A DNA stretch of 64,000 bases from Streptomyces glaucescens (GTDB lineage Bacteria; Actinomycetota; Actinomycetes; Streptomycetales; Streptomycetaceae). Positions 27,704-36,253 of the stretch are shown here, in pieces. The stretch's first letter is position 1, and each line of letters starts with the position of its first letter. The stretch is from assembly GCF_000761215.1 (NCBI RefSeq), contig NZ_CP009438.1:6738501-6802500 (forward strand), read 5' to 3'. A model generated the notes under the pieces. That model did not search any database and had not been told where the DNA came from. It was given only the letters and a program-made list of their open reading frames with translations. The position numbers and the translations under genes were made by a program.

Positions 27704-27909
27704 GTCGCCCCCTGCGGAAGCAGGCGCGGCGGGCCTGCGGCGGGCGCCTGGGCCGCCGCCTGGAAACCACGGCCGGGTACCCCACGGCGCCGCGGCGCAA
27801 CCCTCGCCCGCCGCTCCGGTTCGCGCGCCCGGTGTCGCGCGGCGCGCCGGCGGGTACGCGGGACGCCGTCTCGCCGTGACGGTGAGGCCGACGAGTGACG
27901 GGAGGACCG

Positions 27910-28425
27910 GTGCCGACCGGGACACCGCCGGACGTGGCCGTGCTCGTGGGGCTCCAGGCCTCCGGCAAGTCGACGTTCTGCCGCCAGTGGCTGACAGGGC
28001 CGTACGAGCTGGTCAGCAAGGACCTGTTCCCCCGGTCCGCCCGGCACCGGCAGCGGCGGCAGATGCGGCTGGTGGCGGAGGCGCTGGCCGCCGGCAGGTC
28101 CGTGGCGGTCGACAACACCAACCCGTCCCCGCAGGAGTGGACCCCGCTGGTCGCGGCCGGGCACGCGCACGGCGCGACGGTCACCGCCTACTGGTTCCCG
28201 CCGGACCTCGCGGGATCACTGGCACGCAACGCGCTGCGGGAGGGGCGGGCGCGGATCCCCGACGTCGGGATCCGCGCCACCGCGAAGCGGCTGCGCCGCC
28301 CCTCGCGGGCGGACGGCTTCGACACCGTCCTGGAGGTGCGGTTCGACGGCCGCGGCGGCTTCCGGGTGCGTCCCGTCCCCGAGCCGCCGCGTCACGTGCG
28401 GGCGGCACCGGACGGCGGTCGCTGA
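27910..28425 (+). CDS. P-loop kinase, polynucleotide-kinase-like
   Basis: 171 residues. Walker A is AVLVGLQASGKSTF near the N terminus; then YELVSKDLFPRSARHRQRRQ and the SVAVDNTNPSPQEW motif, which is the signature of the kinase domain of polynucleotide kinase-phosphatase-like and zeta-toxin-like P-loop proteins (Asp and Asn of VDNTNP). A lid follows with GRARIPDVGIRATAKRLRRPS. The GTG at 27910 with GGGAGGA is preferred; a GTG at 27895 adds five residues but lies before the ribosome-binding site. It may phosphorylate nucleic-acid ends or a small metabolite. The substrate is unknown. Confidence 0.75.
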   Translation: MPTGTPPDVAVLVGLQASGKSTFCRQWLTGPYELVSKDLFPRSARHRQRRQMRLVAEALAAGRSVAVDNTNPSPQEWTPLVAAGHAHGATVTAYWFPPDLAGSLARNALREGRARIPDVGIRATAKRLRRPSRADGFDTVLEVRFDGRGGFRVRPVPEPPRHVRAAPDGGR

Positions 28426-28429
28426 GGGG

Positions 28430-28684
28430 TCAGCTCCAGCCGAAGCGCCGGTCCACCACCGCGGCGAACTCCTCCAGGGTCAGCACGGAGTCCCCGTTCT
28501 GGTCGGCGGCGTCGAACAGCGCGGAAGAGGCATCGGTGTCCTGGACGCCCCAGAACGGCAGGACACCGGAGGCGGCCAGGGAGGGCCCCTTGGACCGCAG
28601 GGCGACGATCACCTCTTCGCGGGTCAGCGTCCCGTTGTGGTCGAGGTCCAGCGCCTCGAACAGCTTCCGGGCCTTCTCACTCAT
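28430..28684 (-). CDS. EF-hand calcium-binding protein (84 aa)
   Basis: Two EF-hand loops. Loop 1 (Asp13-Glu24, DLDHNGTLTREE) is canonical with ligands at Asp13, Asp15, Asn17, Thr19, Thr21, Glu24. Loop 2 (Asp61-Glu72, DQNGDSVLTLEE) keeps the ligands but has Ser in place of Gly at position 6. No signal peptide, so it is cytoplasmic, similar in size to calerythrin-type and CabC-like Streptomyces Ca2+ proteins. It ends four bases from the stop of the P-loop kinase on the opposite strand. Confidence 0.9.
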   Translation of the reverse strand: MSEKARKLFEALDLDHNGTLTREEVIVALRSKGPSLAASGVLPFWGVQDTDASSALFDAADQNGDSVLTLEEFAAVVDRRFGWS

Positions 28685-28837
28685 CCCTCGTCCTCGTCTC
28701 GTCGTCGGAAGGCCGGCGCGCCGTCCCGTCACCGGGGATGACGTCCCGCCGCCGCTCCGGGTTCCCCGGAACGGGGCGCCGGTGGCTTCCTCGCGCCGTC
28801 CCTGTGCGACCGCGGCCGGACGGGGCACTGGAAGGGG

Positions 28838-29323
28838 GTGGTGGACACCGAAGCATTCTTCGACGGGCTGAATCCGCAGATGTGCGTGGTCACGGCGGCG
28901 GTGGGGGACGAGCGGGCCGGCTGCCTGGTCGGTTTCTCCGCGCAGTGCTCCATCCGGCCGCTGCGGTACGTGGTCTTCCTCTCCAAGGCCAACCGCACCT
29001 ACCGGGTGGCCCGCGCCGCCGACCGTCTCGCCGTCCATCTGCTGACCCGCGACCAGCACGACCTGGCCGCGCTGTTCGGCGGGGAGACCGGTGACGAGGT
29101 CGACAAGTTCCGCCGGGTGCGCTGGCGGCGGGAGCACGGCGGGGCGGTCGTCCTGGAGGACGCGGCCGCCTGGCTGGTCGGCGCCGTGCGCACCCGCGTC
29201 GACGGCGGGGATCACGTCGGGTTCGTGCTCGAAGCCGAGCGGAGCGGACACGGCGGCGACGACGGTCCGCCGCTGCGGCTGCGCGACAGCCTGGACATCG
29301 ATCCGGGTCATCCGGCGGGCTGA
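28838..29323 (+). CDS. Flavin reductase-like protein
   Basis: 161 residues with a flavin-reductase-like split barrel: LNPQMCVVTAAVGDERAGCLVGFSAQCSI, VVFLSKANRTYRVARAADRLAVHLL, DEVDKFRRVRW and a closing beta segment. Members of this group bind FMN and reduce it with NAD(P)H or serve as flavoenzyme partners. Start GTG 28838 or 28841, with GAAGGGGG just upstream. The C terminus ends in an acidic/basic tail. Stands alone between an EF-hand gene and a urea transporter gene; no partner monooxygenase is adjacent. Confidence 0.75.
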   Translation: MVDTEAFFDGLNPQMCVVTAAVGDERAGCLVGFSAQCSIRPLRYVVFLSKANRTYRVARAADRLAVHLLTRDQHDLAALFGGETGDEVDKFRRVRWRREHGGAVVLEDAAAWLVGAVRTRVDGGDHVGFVLEAERSGHGGDDGPPLRLRDSLDIDPGHPAG

Positions 29324-29347
29324 CCGGCCGGGCGGGCGGGGCAGGAC

Positions 29348-30514
29348 TCACGGCACCCGATCCGTCCGGCCGGGCGCCGGGGATCTTGTACTCACCGTGC
29401 ACGCCACCGACTCCGTTCCCGCTTCCGCGCCGCTGCCGTGTCCGGTGGATCGACGTCCGGCCGGGACGGATGATCCCCGTGGCGCACGGCGCGGCACGGG
29501 CCCGGCCGGGGCCTCGCCGCGGCCGGTCAGCCGGGGGAAGGAGCGGGCCGCGGCGAGGAAACACAGGGTCGTCAGCACGAACGGCCAGGTGAAGGCACGG
29601 CCGCCGAGCGGGCCGAGCAGCGCGGCGACGGCCGGGGTGAGGACGGTCGCGGTCGCCGCGCCGAGCAGCGCGTACGGCAGCGTGGCCGGTGCCGCGGGCA
29701 GGAGCACCCCGTACAGCGCCATGGCGACCAGTACCGCGTTGCAGCCCATGGTCCCGTCGGCGATCAGCGGGGCCGGCGCCCCGAGCACCCAGGCGGTCAG
29801 GACGCCGGTCGCGCTGCCGGCGCAGGCCGCCAGCCCCGCCGTACGGTCGGCCAGGAGGACCGCCGCGAGCAGCAGCGCGCCCACGTACCACCGCTCCAGG
29901 AAGAACAGCTGGGAGACGTTGTGGAGGAAGGCCCGGGCGGCCTCCTCCAGATGCGGTCCGGCCGGACCGGGGGCGGCGGCCGGGCCGGTCGGACCGCCGT
30001 CGTGCGGCCTTAGCCGCGCGAAGGCGGGCGCGGCGGCGCTCACCGCCACCGCCAGCACGCAGTACGGCAGGGTCAGCGGCGGCAGGTCCCACCCGCGCAA
30101 CAGGCGGACGGCCGCCGCGGTGAGGACGGTGACGACGGCACAGCCCGCCGCGGCGAACAGCGCGGTGGACGGCCGGCTCGGCCCGAGGAGCACCGCGCAG
30201 CACAGGGCGGCGAGCGCGGAGTTGAAGCCTTCGAGCCCCGGGTCGAGCCGGTCGCGGGACACGCCGAGCACCCGCGCGGTACCGGTGCCCAGGGCGGCGC
30301 CGCCCGTCGCGTACACCGCGTACCGCCAGTCGGCGAGGGCCACGGCCAGGCAGCCGAGGGCGCCGGTCCAAGGGCTGGCGAGGAGCATCACCTGGCCGAG
30401 ACCGCGCAGCACCTGCGCCGGGAAACCTCCCGTCCGCCCCGGGCGCCACCGCCGGAGCCCCTTCGGCCGTCGCACGTCCCACCCCCTGGATATGTTCCAC
30501 CCGAGCTTCCGCAT
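29348..30514 (-). CDS. Urea transporter (UT family)
   Basis: 388 residues with about ten membrane segments in two repeated halves. Features of the bacterial UT/Yut family: VLRGLGQVMLLASPWTGALG, DPGLEGFNSALAALCC (first LxxPxxx-type half) and FLHNVSQLFFLERWYVGALL, IADGTMGCNAVLVAMALYG (second half), with LTLPYC and FTWPFVL segments. The C-terminal 60 residues are a hydrophilic tail. It would carry urea passively across the cell membrane. No urease genes occur in the window. Start at the ATG of 30514 has a weak ribosome-binding site. Confidence 0.82.
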   Translation of the reverse strand: MRKLGWNISRGWDVRRPKGLRRWRPGRTGGFPAQVLRGLGQVMLLASPWTGALGCLAVALADWRYAVYATGGAALGTGTARVLGVSRDRLDPGLEGFNSALAALCCAVLLGPSRPSTALFAAAGCAVVTVLTAAAVRLLRGWDLPPLTLPYCVLAVAVSAAAPAFARLRPHDGGPTGPAAAPGPAGPHLEEAARAFLHNVSQLFFLERWYVGALLLAAVLLADRTAGLAACAGSATGVLTAWVLGAPAPLIADGTMGCNAVLVAMALYGVLLPAAPATLPYALLGAATATVLTPAVAALLGPLGGRAFTWPFVLTTLCFLAAARSFPRLTGRGEAPAGPVPRRAPRGSSVPAGRRSTGHGSGAEAGTESVACTVSTRSPAPGRTDRVP

Positions 30515-30605
30515 CGCGGCACCAATTTTCCGTCATACGGTACCGGGTGGCCGCGGTGGTGGTGTGGTCGGTGGTGGTGGAGGCGGCACAGACGGACGCG
30601 CGGGC

Positions 30606-30629
30606 CCGGCCGGAACACGCTCCGGCCGG
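30606..30629 (-). terminator. Hairpin terminator of the secreted hydrolase gene
   Basis: CCGGCCGGA, a 6-base loop, TCCGGCCGG: nine pairs. It is located 22 bases past the end of the minus-strand hydrolase gene and upstream of the urea transporter gene. Confidence 0.6.
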
Positions 30630-30650
30630 ACCCGCGCGGGGGGCGGGGGG

Positions 30651-33434
30651 CTACGACGCGTCGCGGACGGTCCCGGTCACCACCGGACCGTGCGGCTCGC
30701 CCTCCGCATCGGTGGGCTGCAGCACCAGGTGCTCCACGGGCTCGGCGACCTGGTCGCGGACCGTCGGCACCGCCAGCTCCGCGCTCAGCTCACCGGCCGG
30801 CACCGGCGCCCACAGGGAGAAGTACTCCAGCCCGGACAGCGGCACCTCCCCGTCGGGCAGCTCGCCGTACATGTCCCTCAGCCACTCCTGGTCGACGTCC
30901 CGGGTGGACAGCTCGGGCCGCCCGCCGGCCGGCACCACCAGCAGCGGGGATCCGAGATCCACGTCGGCGGGCGCGGACAGCGAGACCCGCCAGCGCAGCG
31001 GCTGGCCCTCGGTGACCTCGCCCGCGACCGGGGTCACCGCGACCTCGGGCCGCGGGTCGTCGTCCCGCACGGTGACACCACCGGCGTACGACCCGACGAC
31101 CGTGCCGCGGACCGCCTTCGCCAGGACGAGGTTGGAGACGTCCCAGTCGTAGCGCTCGTCGCCCTCCACCCTCATCGTCACCGTGGTGCCGGCGTCACCC
31201 GGGCGCACGGTGACGAGGCGGTGCGTGGTCGCCCCGGTCACCGGGTCCATCACGTACATCCGCACCGAGCCGCTGCCCTGACCGGACACCCGCACGGGCA
31301 CCTCGTAGGTGCGCACGCCCGAGTCGCCCTCGTCGACCGTCAGCCGGCCGATGTCGACCCGGGGCAGGGCCGCCGGCTTCACCGCGGGCGTGCCGGGGCG
31401 CCAGGCGTGGGCGTCCATCAGCCAGGCCCGGCCCGCGCGGGAACGCGGGGTCAGTTCCAGCGTGGTGATCCGACTGAGGTCGACTCCGGCGCGGGTGGCG
31501 GCGGTGAGCGGTACGCGGCGCTCCTGCGCCCAGTAGGAAGCGGTGCGCTCGCTGCCCGGCAGCCCGTCCGCACGGACCGTGCCGAGGGTGACGCGCTGGC
31601 CGGCCGCGTCGGTGACCGAGACGTCGAGCAGGGTGCCGGCGCTGTTCGGCGGCACGACGACCCGCAGCGCCAGGCTCTTCGCGCCCTTGAGCGAAACGGC
31701 CTTGGCGGGCCGGATCCGGACGGGCGTGCCCGCCGCGGACCACTTCAGCGCCACGGCGCGGCGGCCCTGCTCACGCTCCGGCCACCAGCGGGCGAAGTGC
31801 GGCGATCCGCCGGCCGCGTCCTCGCCCAGGCACGCCGCCCTCGGGTTCGGGTCGACCGCGGCGCACAGCCGTCCGCCGGTGACCTTCATCGGGCCGTCCG
31901 GCAGGAAGCCGGCGCCCCGGCCCGCACCCACCGCGTGGGTCAGCACGCGCGCGGGATCCGCCGAGGGGGCCCGGCGGCCGGTGCCGTCGACGAGTTCGCG
32001 CACCCGGTCGTCACCGGCGACGAACAGCCGCGCGGCGGCGGCGATGTAGGTGGCGCCGGCGCGGTGCTGCTGCTGGGCCGTCAGCCGGGTGGCGCTGCCC
32101 GGGGAACAGACCGGGTCGCGGTCGCCGGGGTCGTTCCAGAAGTCGTCGTCCGCGGGTGCCTGGGCCTCGCCCGGCGTCCACTCGCTGTTGAAGAAGTTGT
32201 GGTTGGCGCCGGTCATGTACACCGCGCTGTGCAGGGCCTTGCCGCGGCTCACCCCGCGCGTGCCGTCGACGTAGACCTGGCCCTGGAGGTCCGAGACGTC
32301 GCCGTCGCAGCCCGGCAGGATCGTCAGCGACGGCACGTCCGGCACCGGGTTCTGGCCGAAGATGGTCGGGCCGATCAGCACGGTGCCGCGGATGGTCCAG
32401 CGGGCGCGGCCCGGCTGGCCGTCCTGGGCGGCCGGCGGCGGGTACAGGCTGTCCAGGGCGGCCCGGTCGACGCCCTCACCACCGCGCGAGTGGCCCACCA
32501 GCAGGACGCGCGACAGGTCGGCCGTGGGCGCCTTGCGGACGGCCTCGGGGGCGGTGGACGGCCGCGCGGCCCAGTCCGCCCAGCGCGCCAGGTGCCGCCG
32601 CACCAGCGAGGAGCGGCCCTGTGCGCCCGCGTCCTCGACCTGGGCGTCCTGGCCGTTGATGCCGTTGGCGGAGATCGACACGGTCACATAGCCCTGCGAG
32701 GCCAGCAGCTTCTGGTCCTTCAGATAGCCGCGGTGACTGGGGATCGGCCGGGCGCCCGCCGCGCAGGGCCAGTCGATCGTGACGGCGTTCTCGCCGCCGC
32801 CGGGGACGTAGCAGGTGGCGTGCCGGCCGTGCAGGAAGAGAGCGAGGGGGCGCTTGCCGGTGGCGCCCTTGGGGGCCACGACCACGCCGCGCATCTCGAC
32901 CGGGGCGGGGAAGCCGGGCAGCCGCACGGAGTCGAGCGCGTACTCGCCGGTGACCGTGGCGAACGGACCCGGCTTGCCCGGGTCGACGGCCCCCGCGGGC
33001 AGCCGGGGCGGGAGCCCCGAGGCGCGCGGCGCGGAGGCGTCCGGACCGTTCGCGGCACCCGGGGCCCGGTCCAGCCGGCGGCCACCCGCCCACACCTGCA
33101 CGTCCGTCAGGTCCGTGAGCCCGACCCGGTCCAGCGGCAGCCGGAAGGTACGGCCGTCCCCGTCCGGCTGCGGGATGCCCACCAGCGCGTCGCCGGTGCG
33201 GAACTCCACGCGCGCGTCGCCCGGCGGGACGCGCCGGGGCGCCCGCCACTCCAGGGCGTTCCCCTCACCGGTGGCGGCGATCCGCCAGCCGGGCGGCAGG
33301 ACTTCCGCTCCGCTGCCCGCCGTGGCGGATGCGGCGCCGGGCGGCTGGGGGCGGGCCTGCGCCACGGCGGGTGACGCGCCGACCAGCGTCACCGCCGCGA
33401 GCGCGGTGGCCCACGTCATTCGGGCACGTATCAA
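30651..33434 (-). CDS. Large secreted alpha/beta-hydrolase with Calx-beta-like C-terminal region
   Basis: 927 residues. The TTG at 33434 is preferred over the ATG 15 bases further in: GAGGAGAGG sits at the right distance, and the TTG start gives a positively charged signal peptide (MIRARMTWATALAAVTLVG, cleavage near AVAQA). An N-terminal beta-rich part (about 40-150) is followed by an alpha/beta-hydrolase domain. This has LALFLHGRHATC (oxyanion hole region) and the nucleophile elbow LVGHSRGGEG (GxSxG), and a late ANHNFFNSEW may supply the His. The C-terminal third has Calx-beta-like sequence (LTVDEGDSGVRTYEVPVRVSG, TVTMRVEGDERYDWDVSN), known to bind Ca2+. Extracellular esterase or lipase; substrate unknown. 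Confidence 0.85.
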   Translation of the reverse strand: MIRARMTWATALAAVTLVGASPAVAQARPQPPGAASATAGSGAEVLPPGWRIAATGEGNALEWRAPRRVPPGDARVEFRTGDALVGIPQPDGDGRTFRLPLDRVGLTDLTDVQVWAGGRRLDRAPGAANGPDASAPRASGLPPRLPAGAVDPGKPGPFATVTGEYALDSVRLPGFPAPVEMRGVVVAPKGATGKRPLALFLHGRHATCYVPGGGENAVTIDWPCAAGARPIPSHRGYLKDQKLLASQGYVTVSISANGINGQDAQVEDAGAQGRSSLVRRHLARWADWAARPSTAPEAVRKAPTADLSRVLLVGHSRGGEGVDRAALDSLYPPPAAQDGQPGRARWTIRGTVLIGPTIFGQNPVPDVPSLTILPGCDGDVSDLQGQVYVDGTRGVSRGKALHSAVYMTGANHNFFNSEWTPGEAQAPADDDFWNDPGDRDPVCSPGSATRLTAQQQHRAGATYIAAAARLFVAGDDRVRELVDGTGRRAPSADPARVLTHAVGAGRGAGFLPDGPMKVTGGRLCAAVDPNPRAACLGEDAAGGSPHFARWWPEREQGRRAVALKWSAAGTPVRIRPAKAVSLKGAKSLALRVVVPPNSAGTLLDVSVTDAAGQRVTLGTVRADGLPGSERTASYWAQERRVPLTAATRAGVDLSRITTLELTPRSRAGRAWLMDAHAWRPGTPAVKPAALPRVDIGRLTVDEGDSGVRTYEVPVRVSGQGSGSVRMYVMDPVTGATTHRLVTVRPGDAGTTVTMRVEGDERYDWDVSNLVLAKAVRGTVVGSYAGGVTVRDDDPRPEVAVTPVAGEVTEGQPLRWRVSLSAPADVDLGSPLLVVPAGGRPELSTRDVDQEWLRDMYGELPDGEVPLSGLEYFSLWAPVPAGELSAELAVPTVRDQVAEPVEHLVLQPTDAEGEPHGPVVTGTVRDAS

Positions 33435-33460
33435 CGAACCTCTCCTCAAATCCTCGGTGA

Positions 33461-33487
33461 GGAAGGCACCTTGCGCCGGTGCCTTCC
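33461..33487 (-). terminator. Hairpin terminator of the SCO6745-like gene
   Basis: GGAAGGCACC, 7-base loop, GGTGCCTTCC: ten perfect pairs between the end of the SCO6745-like gene (33553, minus) and the start of the secreted hydrolase (33434). Confidence 0.7.
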
Positions 33488-33552
33488 GTGCAGGAGGAGG
33501 CGGGGAGGGGCGTACGGGTTGCCTGTGGTCCGGCAGACGACCGGAAATCCGG

Positions 33553-34443
33553 TCAGTCCCCGGCCGGTCGGGACGCCTTCCACAGGTCTCCGGTGAGCCC
33601 CACCGGATTGCCGGACGGCACCGTTCCGGAGGCCAGCACCGCACGCGCGAGGGGTTCGAGCAGACCGGCGAGGCGGGTGGCGGCCGCCTCACCCACGGCC
33701 TTCCAGGGCTGGGCCGCGGCCGCGTCGGTCGCCGCCTCGACCTCCGCGTGCAGGGCCGCTCCGGCGGCGGTCAGCGACCCGTCCCCGGCGAGCCGGCCCC
33801 GCTCGCGCAGCGCGGCCTCGGCGGCCTGCCAGGCCGTCAGGTCCCACCTGCGGCCCTCCCGCAGCAGGTTCGGGTCCGACTCGCCCGCGGCGGCCTTCAG
33901 CACCATCGCCTCCACCGGCCCCAGCCCGTGCGCGACCAGGACGGCGACATGCCCGTCCCCGCGGTGCTCGCGCAGCGTGGTCAGCGCCTGCCACAGCCTG
34001 AGGTGGGGGCGGTCGGGGCGGTCGAGGGCCTGGTTGGCGGCGCCGAGCACCCGGCCCGCCGGATCCGCGGCCATGGCCGCCTCCCAGGCCAGGTCGGCGG
34101 CCTCCGCCAGCGCCGCGGAGGCGACCCCGTCCCGGCCGAACAGGCGGGTCATGGCGGCGTCCACCGCCCGCAGCCGCGCCGCGAGCGCGTCGGCCGGGGT
34201 CGTGTACCGCCAGGCGTCCGGCAGCGCCCGGGCCACGCGGTCGGGGTGGAAGACGTAGAAGCAACTGGTCACGACGGCGGGGGGAACGGGGCCGAGCGGG
34301 GCGGCCCGCAGGGCGAAGTAGCCCATCCAGAAGCCGCGCAGGCCGAGTTCGTCCGCGGCACGGCGGGTTTCCGGGGCGAAGTAGACGATGCCGTGCACCG
34401 GTTCGTACCGCTCCCACATGGACCGTGCCAGTGCGTCTCCCAC
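33553..34443 (-). CDS. SCO6745-family protein
   Basis: 296 residues. The GTG at 34443 follows GAGGGAGG at 6 bases and gives a start with the family's conserved SMWERYEPVHGIVYFAPE; an ATG at 34512 would add 23 unconserved residues. Typical segments are LGLRGFWMGYFALRAAPLGPV, VTSCFYVFHPDRVARALPDAW, PLRLWQALTTLREHRGDGHVA, LVAHGLGPVEAMVLKAAAG and a winged-helix-like C-terminal half (RRWDLTAWQAAEAALRERG). The family is widespread in actinomycetes and contains helix-turn-helix features, but has no established function. Downstream of a GH109-type gene on the same strand. Confidence 0.8.
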   Translation of the reverse strand: MGDALARSMWERYEPVHGIVYFAPETRRAADELGLRGFWMGYFALRAAPLGPVPPAVVTSCFYVFHPDRVARALPDAWRYTTPADALAARLRAVDAAMTRLFGRDGVASAALAEAADLAWEAAMAADPAGRVLGAANQALDRPDRPHLRLWQALTTLREHRGDGHVAVLVAHGLGPVEAMVLKAAAGESDPNLLREGRRWDLTAWQAAEAALRERGRLAGDGSLTAAGAALHAEVEAATDAAAAQPWKAVGEAAATRLAGLLEPLARAVLASGTVPSGNPVGLTGDLWKASRPAGD

Positions 34444-34543
34444 CGGTGCCTCCCTCTCCTCGGCCGCCCCCGCGGCCACCATGGCCACGGGACGGTGGCC
34501 GCCGAGCAGCATGCGTCACGGTGCCCGGCCGGACAAGGGGCCC

Positions 34544-35995
34544 TCAGGGGACGGGGGGCATCTCACCGGGGTGTGAGTCGAGCCCCGGGCGACGGTTGAC
34601 CCATGAGCCACGGGTGAAGTCGGGCACCGGCACCGGGCGGCCGCCGGCGGCGAGGGACCTGACGCTCAGCGGGACGGGGGAGCACCAGACCGCGGCGTCG
34701 TAGACGTCCATGTCGGGCACGAGCCCGGCGCGCATCTGCTGGACGGTGCGCCACTGCAGGACGTAGTCCATCCCGCCGTGCCCGCCGTTGCCCGCGGCGT
34801 CGTCGCCGATCTTCCGCCACAGCCAGTGGTCGAACTCCTTGCGGTAGGAGTCGAACGCCCGCCAGGTGTGGCCGCTGTGATCCGGCTCGACGTAGATCCG
34901 GCCGCCGCCCGCCGACGTCACGCCCGCGTAGTCCTCGAAGATGCCACGGCTGCCGGCCAGCGAGTTGATACGGCTGTAGGGGCGCGGTGAGCTGACGTCG
35001 TGCTCGGCGCGGATCACCCGGCCCCGCGCGGTGTCGATGAGGCAGGTGACGAGGTCCCCGTTGACGTACGTCTCCCGCCAGCTCGGATGGGACGTCGGCA
35101 CGAACCGCTCGCGGTAGTCGGCGAGGCCCCTCGGCTCGGTGGCGGTGGCCCGCAAGGCGGTCATGCGGTCGCCGCGGTTGACGTCCATGGCCGCCGCGAT
35201 CGGGCCGAGGCCGTGCATGGCGTAGAACGACGCGGTGCTGCGGGTGTGCCACAGCCGCCGCCAGGAGTCGGTGTAGTAGGTGTCCGAGAACAGCAGGGCC
35301 CGCAGATCGTGCAGATAGCCGCCGTGACCGTTGGTGATCTCCCCGAACAGGCCGTCGTGGGCCATCCGCAGCATCGCCAGCTCGTTGCGGCCGTAGTTGC
35401 AGTTCTCGGAGAGGATCAGGTGCCGGCGGGTGCGTTCGCTGGTGTCGACCAGGTCCCACAGCTCGTCCAGCTCGGTGGCGACGGGCAGTTCGACGAGGGC
35501 ATGCTTGCCCGCCAGCAGCGCGGCGCGACCCTGCTCGTGGTGGAACTCCCACGGGGTGGCGATGTAGACGAGGTCGATGTCGTCGTGGCGCAGCATGCGC
35601 AGGTACGCCTCGGCCGAGCCGCCGTACTCGGCCGGCCGGGGGCGGCCCTCGAAGGCCAGCAGATCGGCGGTCCGTGCCGCGCGTTCGGCGCGGATGTCGC
35701 ACACGGCGGTCACGGTGCAGCCGGGGACGGCGGCCCATCCCGAGGCCATGCCGTGGCCCCGGTTGCCGAGACCGATCAGGCCGACGCGGACCGTCCGGTG
35801 CACCGTGAACGGCACGTTGGCCATGGACCTCTGGCCCCGGCCCCGGGGCGGGGCGGGCTCCCCAGGCGGGACGGCCTGCGCGGCGGGGGCGGCCGGGGCG
35901 GCGGAGGCGGTGCCCGCGCCGAGTCCGGCGGCGACGCCGGTGGCGAGGGCTCCTCCCATGAGGGTGCGGCGTGAGACAGCAGGGATGTCAGGCAT
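34544..35995 (-). CDS. Tat-exported Gfo/Idh/MocA family protein, GH109-like glycosidase
   Basis: 483 residues. A twin-arginine signal (SRRTLMGGALATGVAA) indicates export with bound NAD+. The Rossmann domain (VRVGLIGLGNRGHGMAS, TVTAVCDIRAERA) and DLVYIATPWEFHHEQGRAALLAGKHALVELP precede features of glycoside hydrolase family 109: RRHLILSENCNYGRNELAML, GYLHDLRALLFSDTYYTDSWRRLWH split over two motifs, FYAMHGLGPIAAAMDVNRGDRM. GH109 enzymes are alpha-N-acetylgalactosaminidases using NAD+ transiently. The ATG at 35995 has AGGAGAGG upstream. Substrate is inferred from family only. Confidence 0.85.
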   Translation of the reverse strand: MPDIPAVSRRTLMGGALATGVAAGLGAGTASAAPAAPAAQAVPPGEPAPPRGRGQRSMANVPFTVHRTVRVGLIGLGNRGHGMASGWAAVPGCTVTAVCDIRAERAARTADLLAFEGRPRPAEYGGSAEAYLRMLRHDDIDLVYIATPWEFHHEQGRAALLAGKHALVELPVATELDELWDLVDTSERTRRHLILSENCNYGRNELAMLRMAHDGLFGEITNGHGGYLHDLRALLFSDTYYTDSWRRLWHTRSTASFYAMHGLGPIAAAMDVNRGDRMTALRATATEPRGLADYRERFVPTSHPSWRETYVNGDLVTCLIDTARGRVIRAEHDVSSPRPYSRINSLAGSRGIFEDYAGVTSAGGGRIYVEPDHSGHTWRAFDSYRKEFDHWLWRKIGDDAAGNGGHGGMDYVLQWRTVQQMRAGLVPDMDVYDAAVWCSPVPLSVRSLAAGGRPVPVPDFTRGSWVNRRPGLDSHPGEMPPVP

Positions 35996-36173
35996 GGCGC
36001 GGATCGGTCCTCTCCTGCGGGGCCGGCTGCTCTTGCTGCCGCACGACTCTGGCCACGCCACCGCCCCATGTCAATAGGTGCTCGAAAAGAAGCAGTTGCA
36101 AGCAGAAATGAGCACGCGGCTGGTTCTGAGCCCCCAGAAAGCCGGTTTCTCGCCCCCCACCCCGGGAGACAGG

Positions 36174-36217
36174 ACCGCCCTGCCCGCCGTCGGAGGGACG
36201 ACGGCGGGCAGGGCGGT
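36174..36217 (-). terminator. Very strong hairpin terminator of pyc, 18-bp perfect stem
   Basis: The arms 36174-36191 and 36200-36217 are perfectly complementary, with an 8-base loop. It lies just past the pyruvate carboxylase stop (36254, minus) and before the GH109-like gene. Confidence 0.85.
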
Positions 36218-36253
36218 GCAACGGGCGGCCCCGGGCGCTTCCCGGGGACGGGC

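Noticed and set aside
29091..33374. Plus-strand open frame of over 1400 codons opposite the secreted hydrolase
   Set aside because: Composition of Arg, Gly, Ala, Val, no domains, no ribosome-binding site; the minus strand carries the signal peptide and GHSRGG motif.
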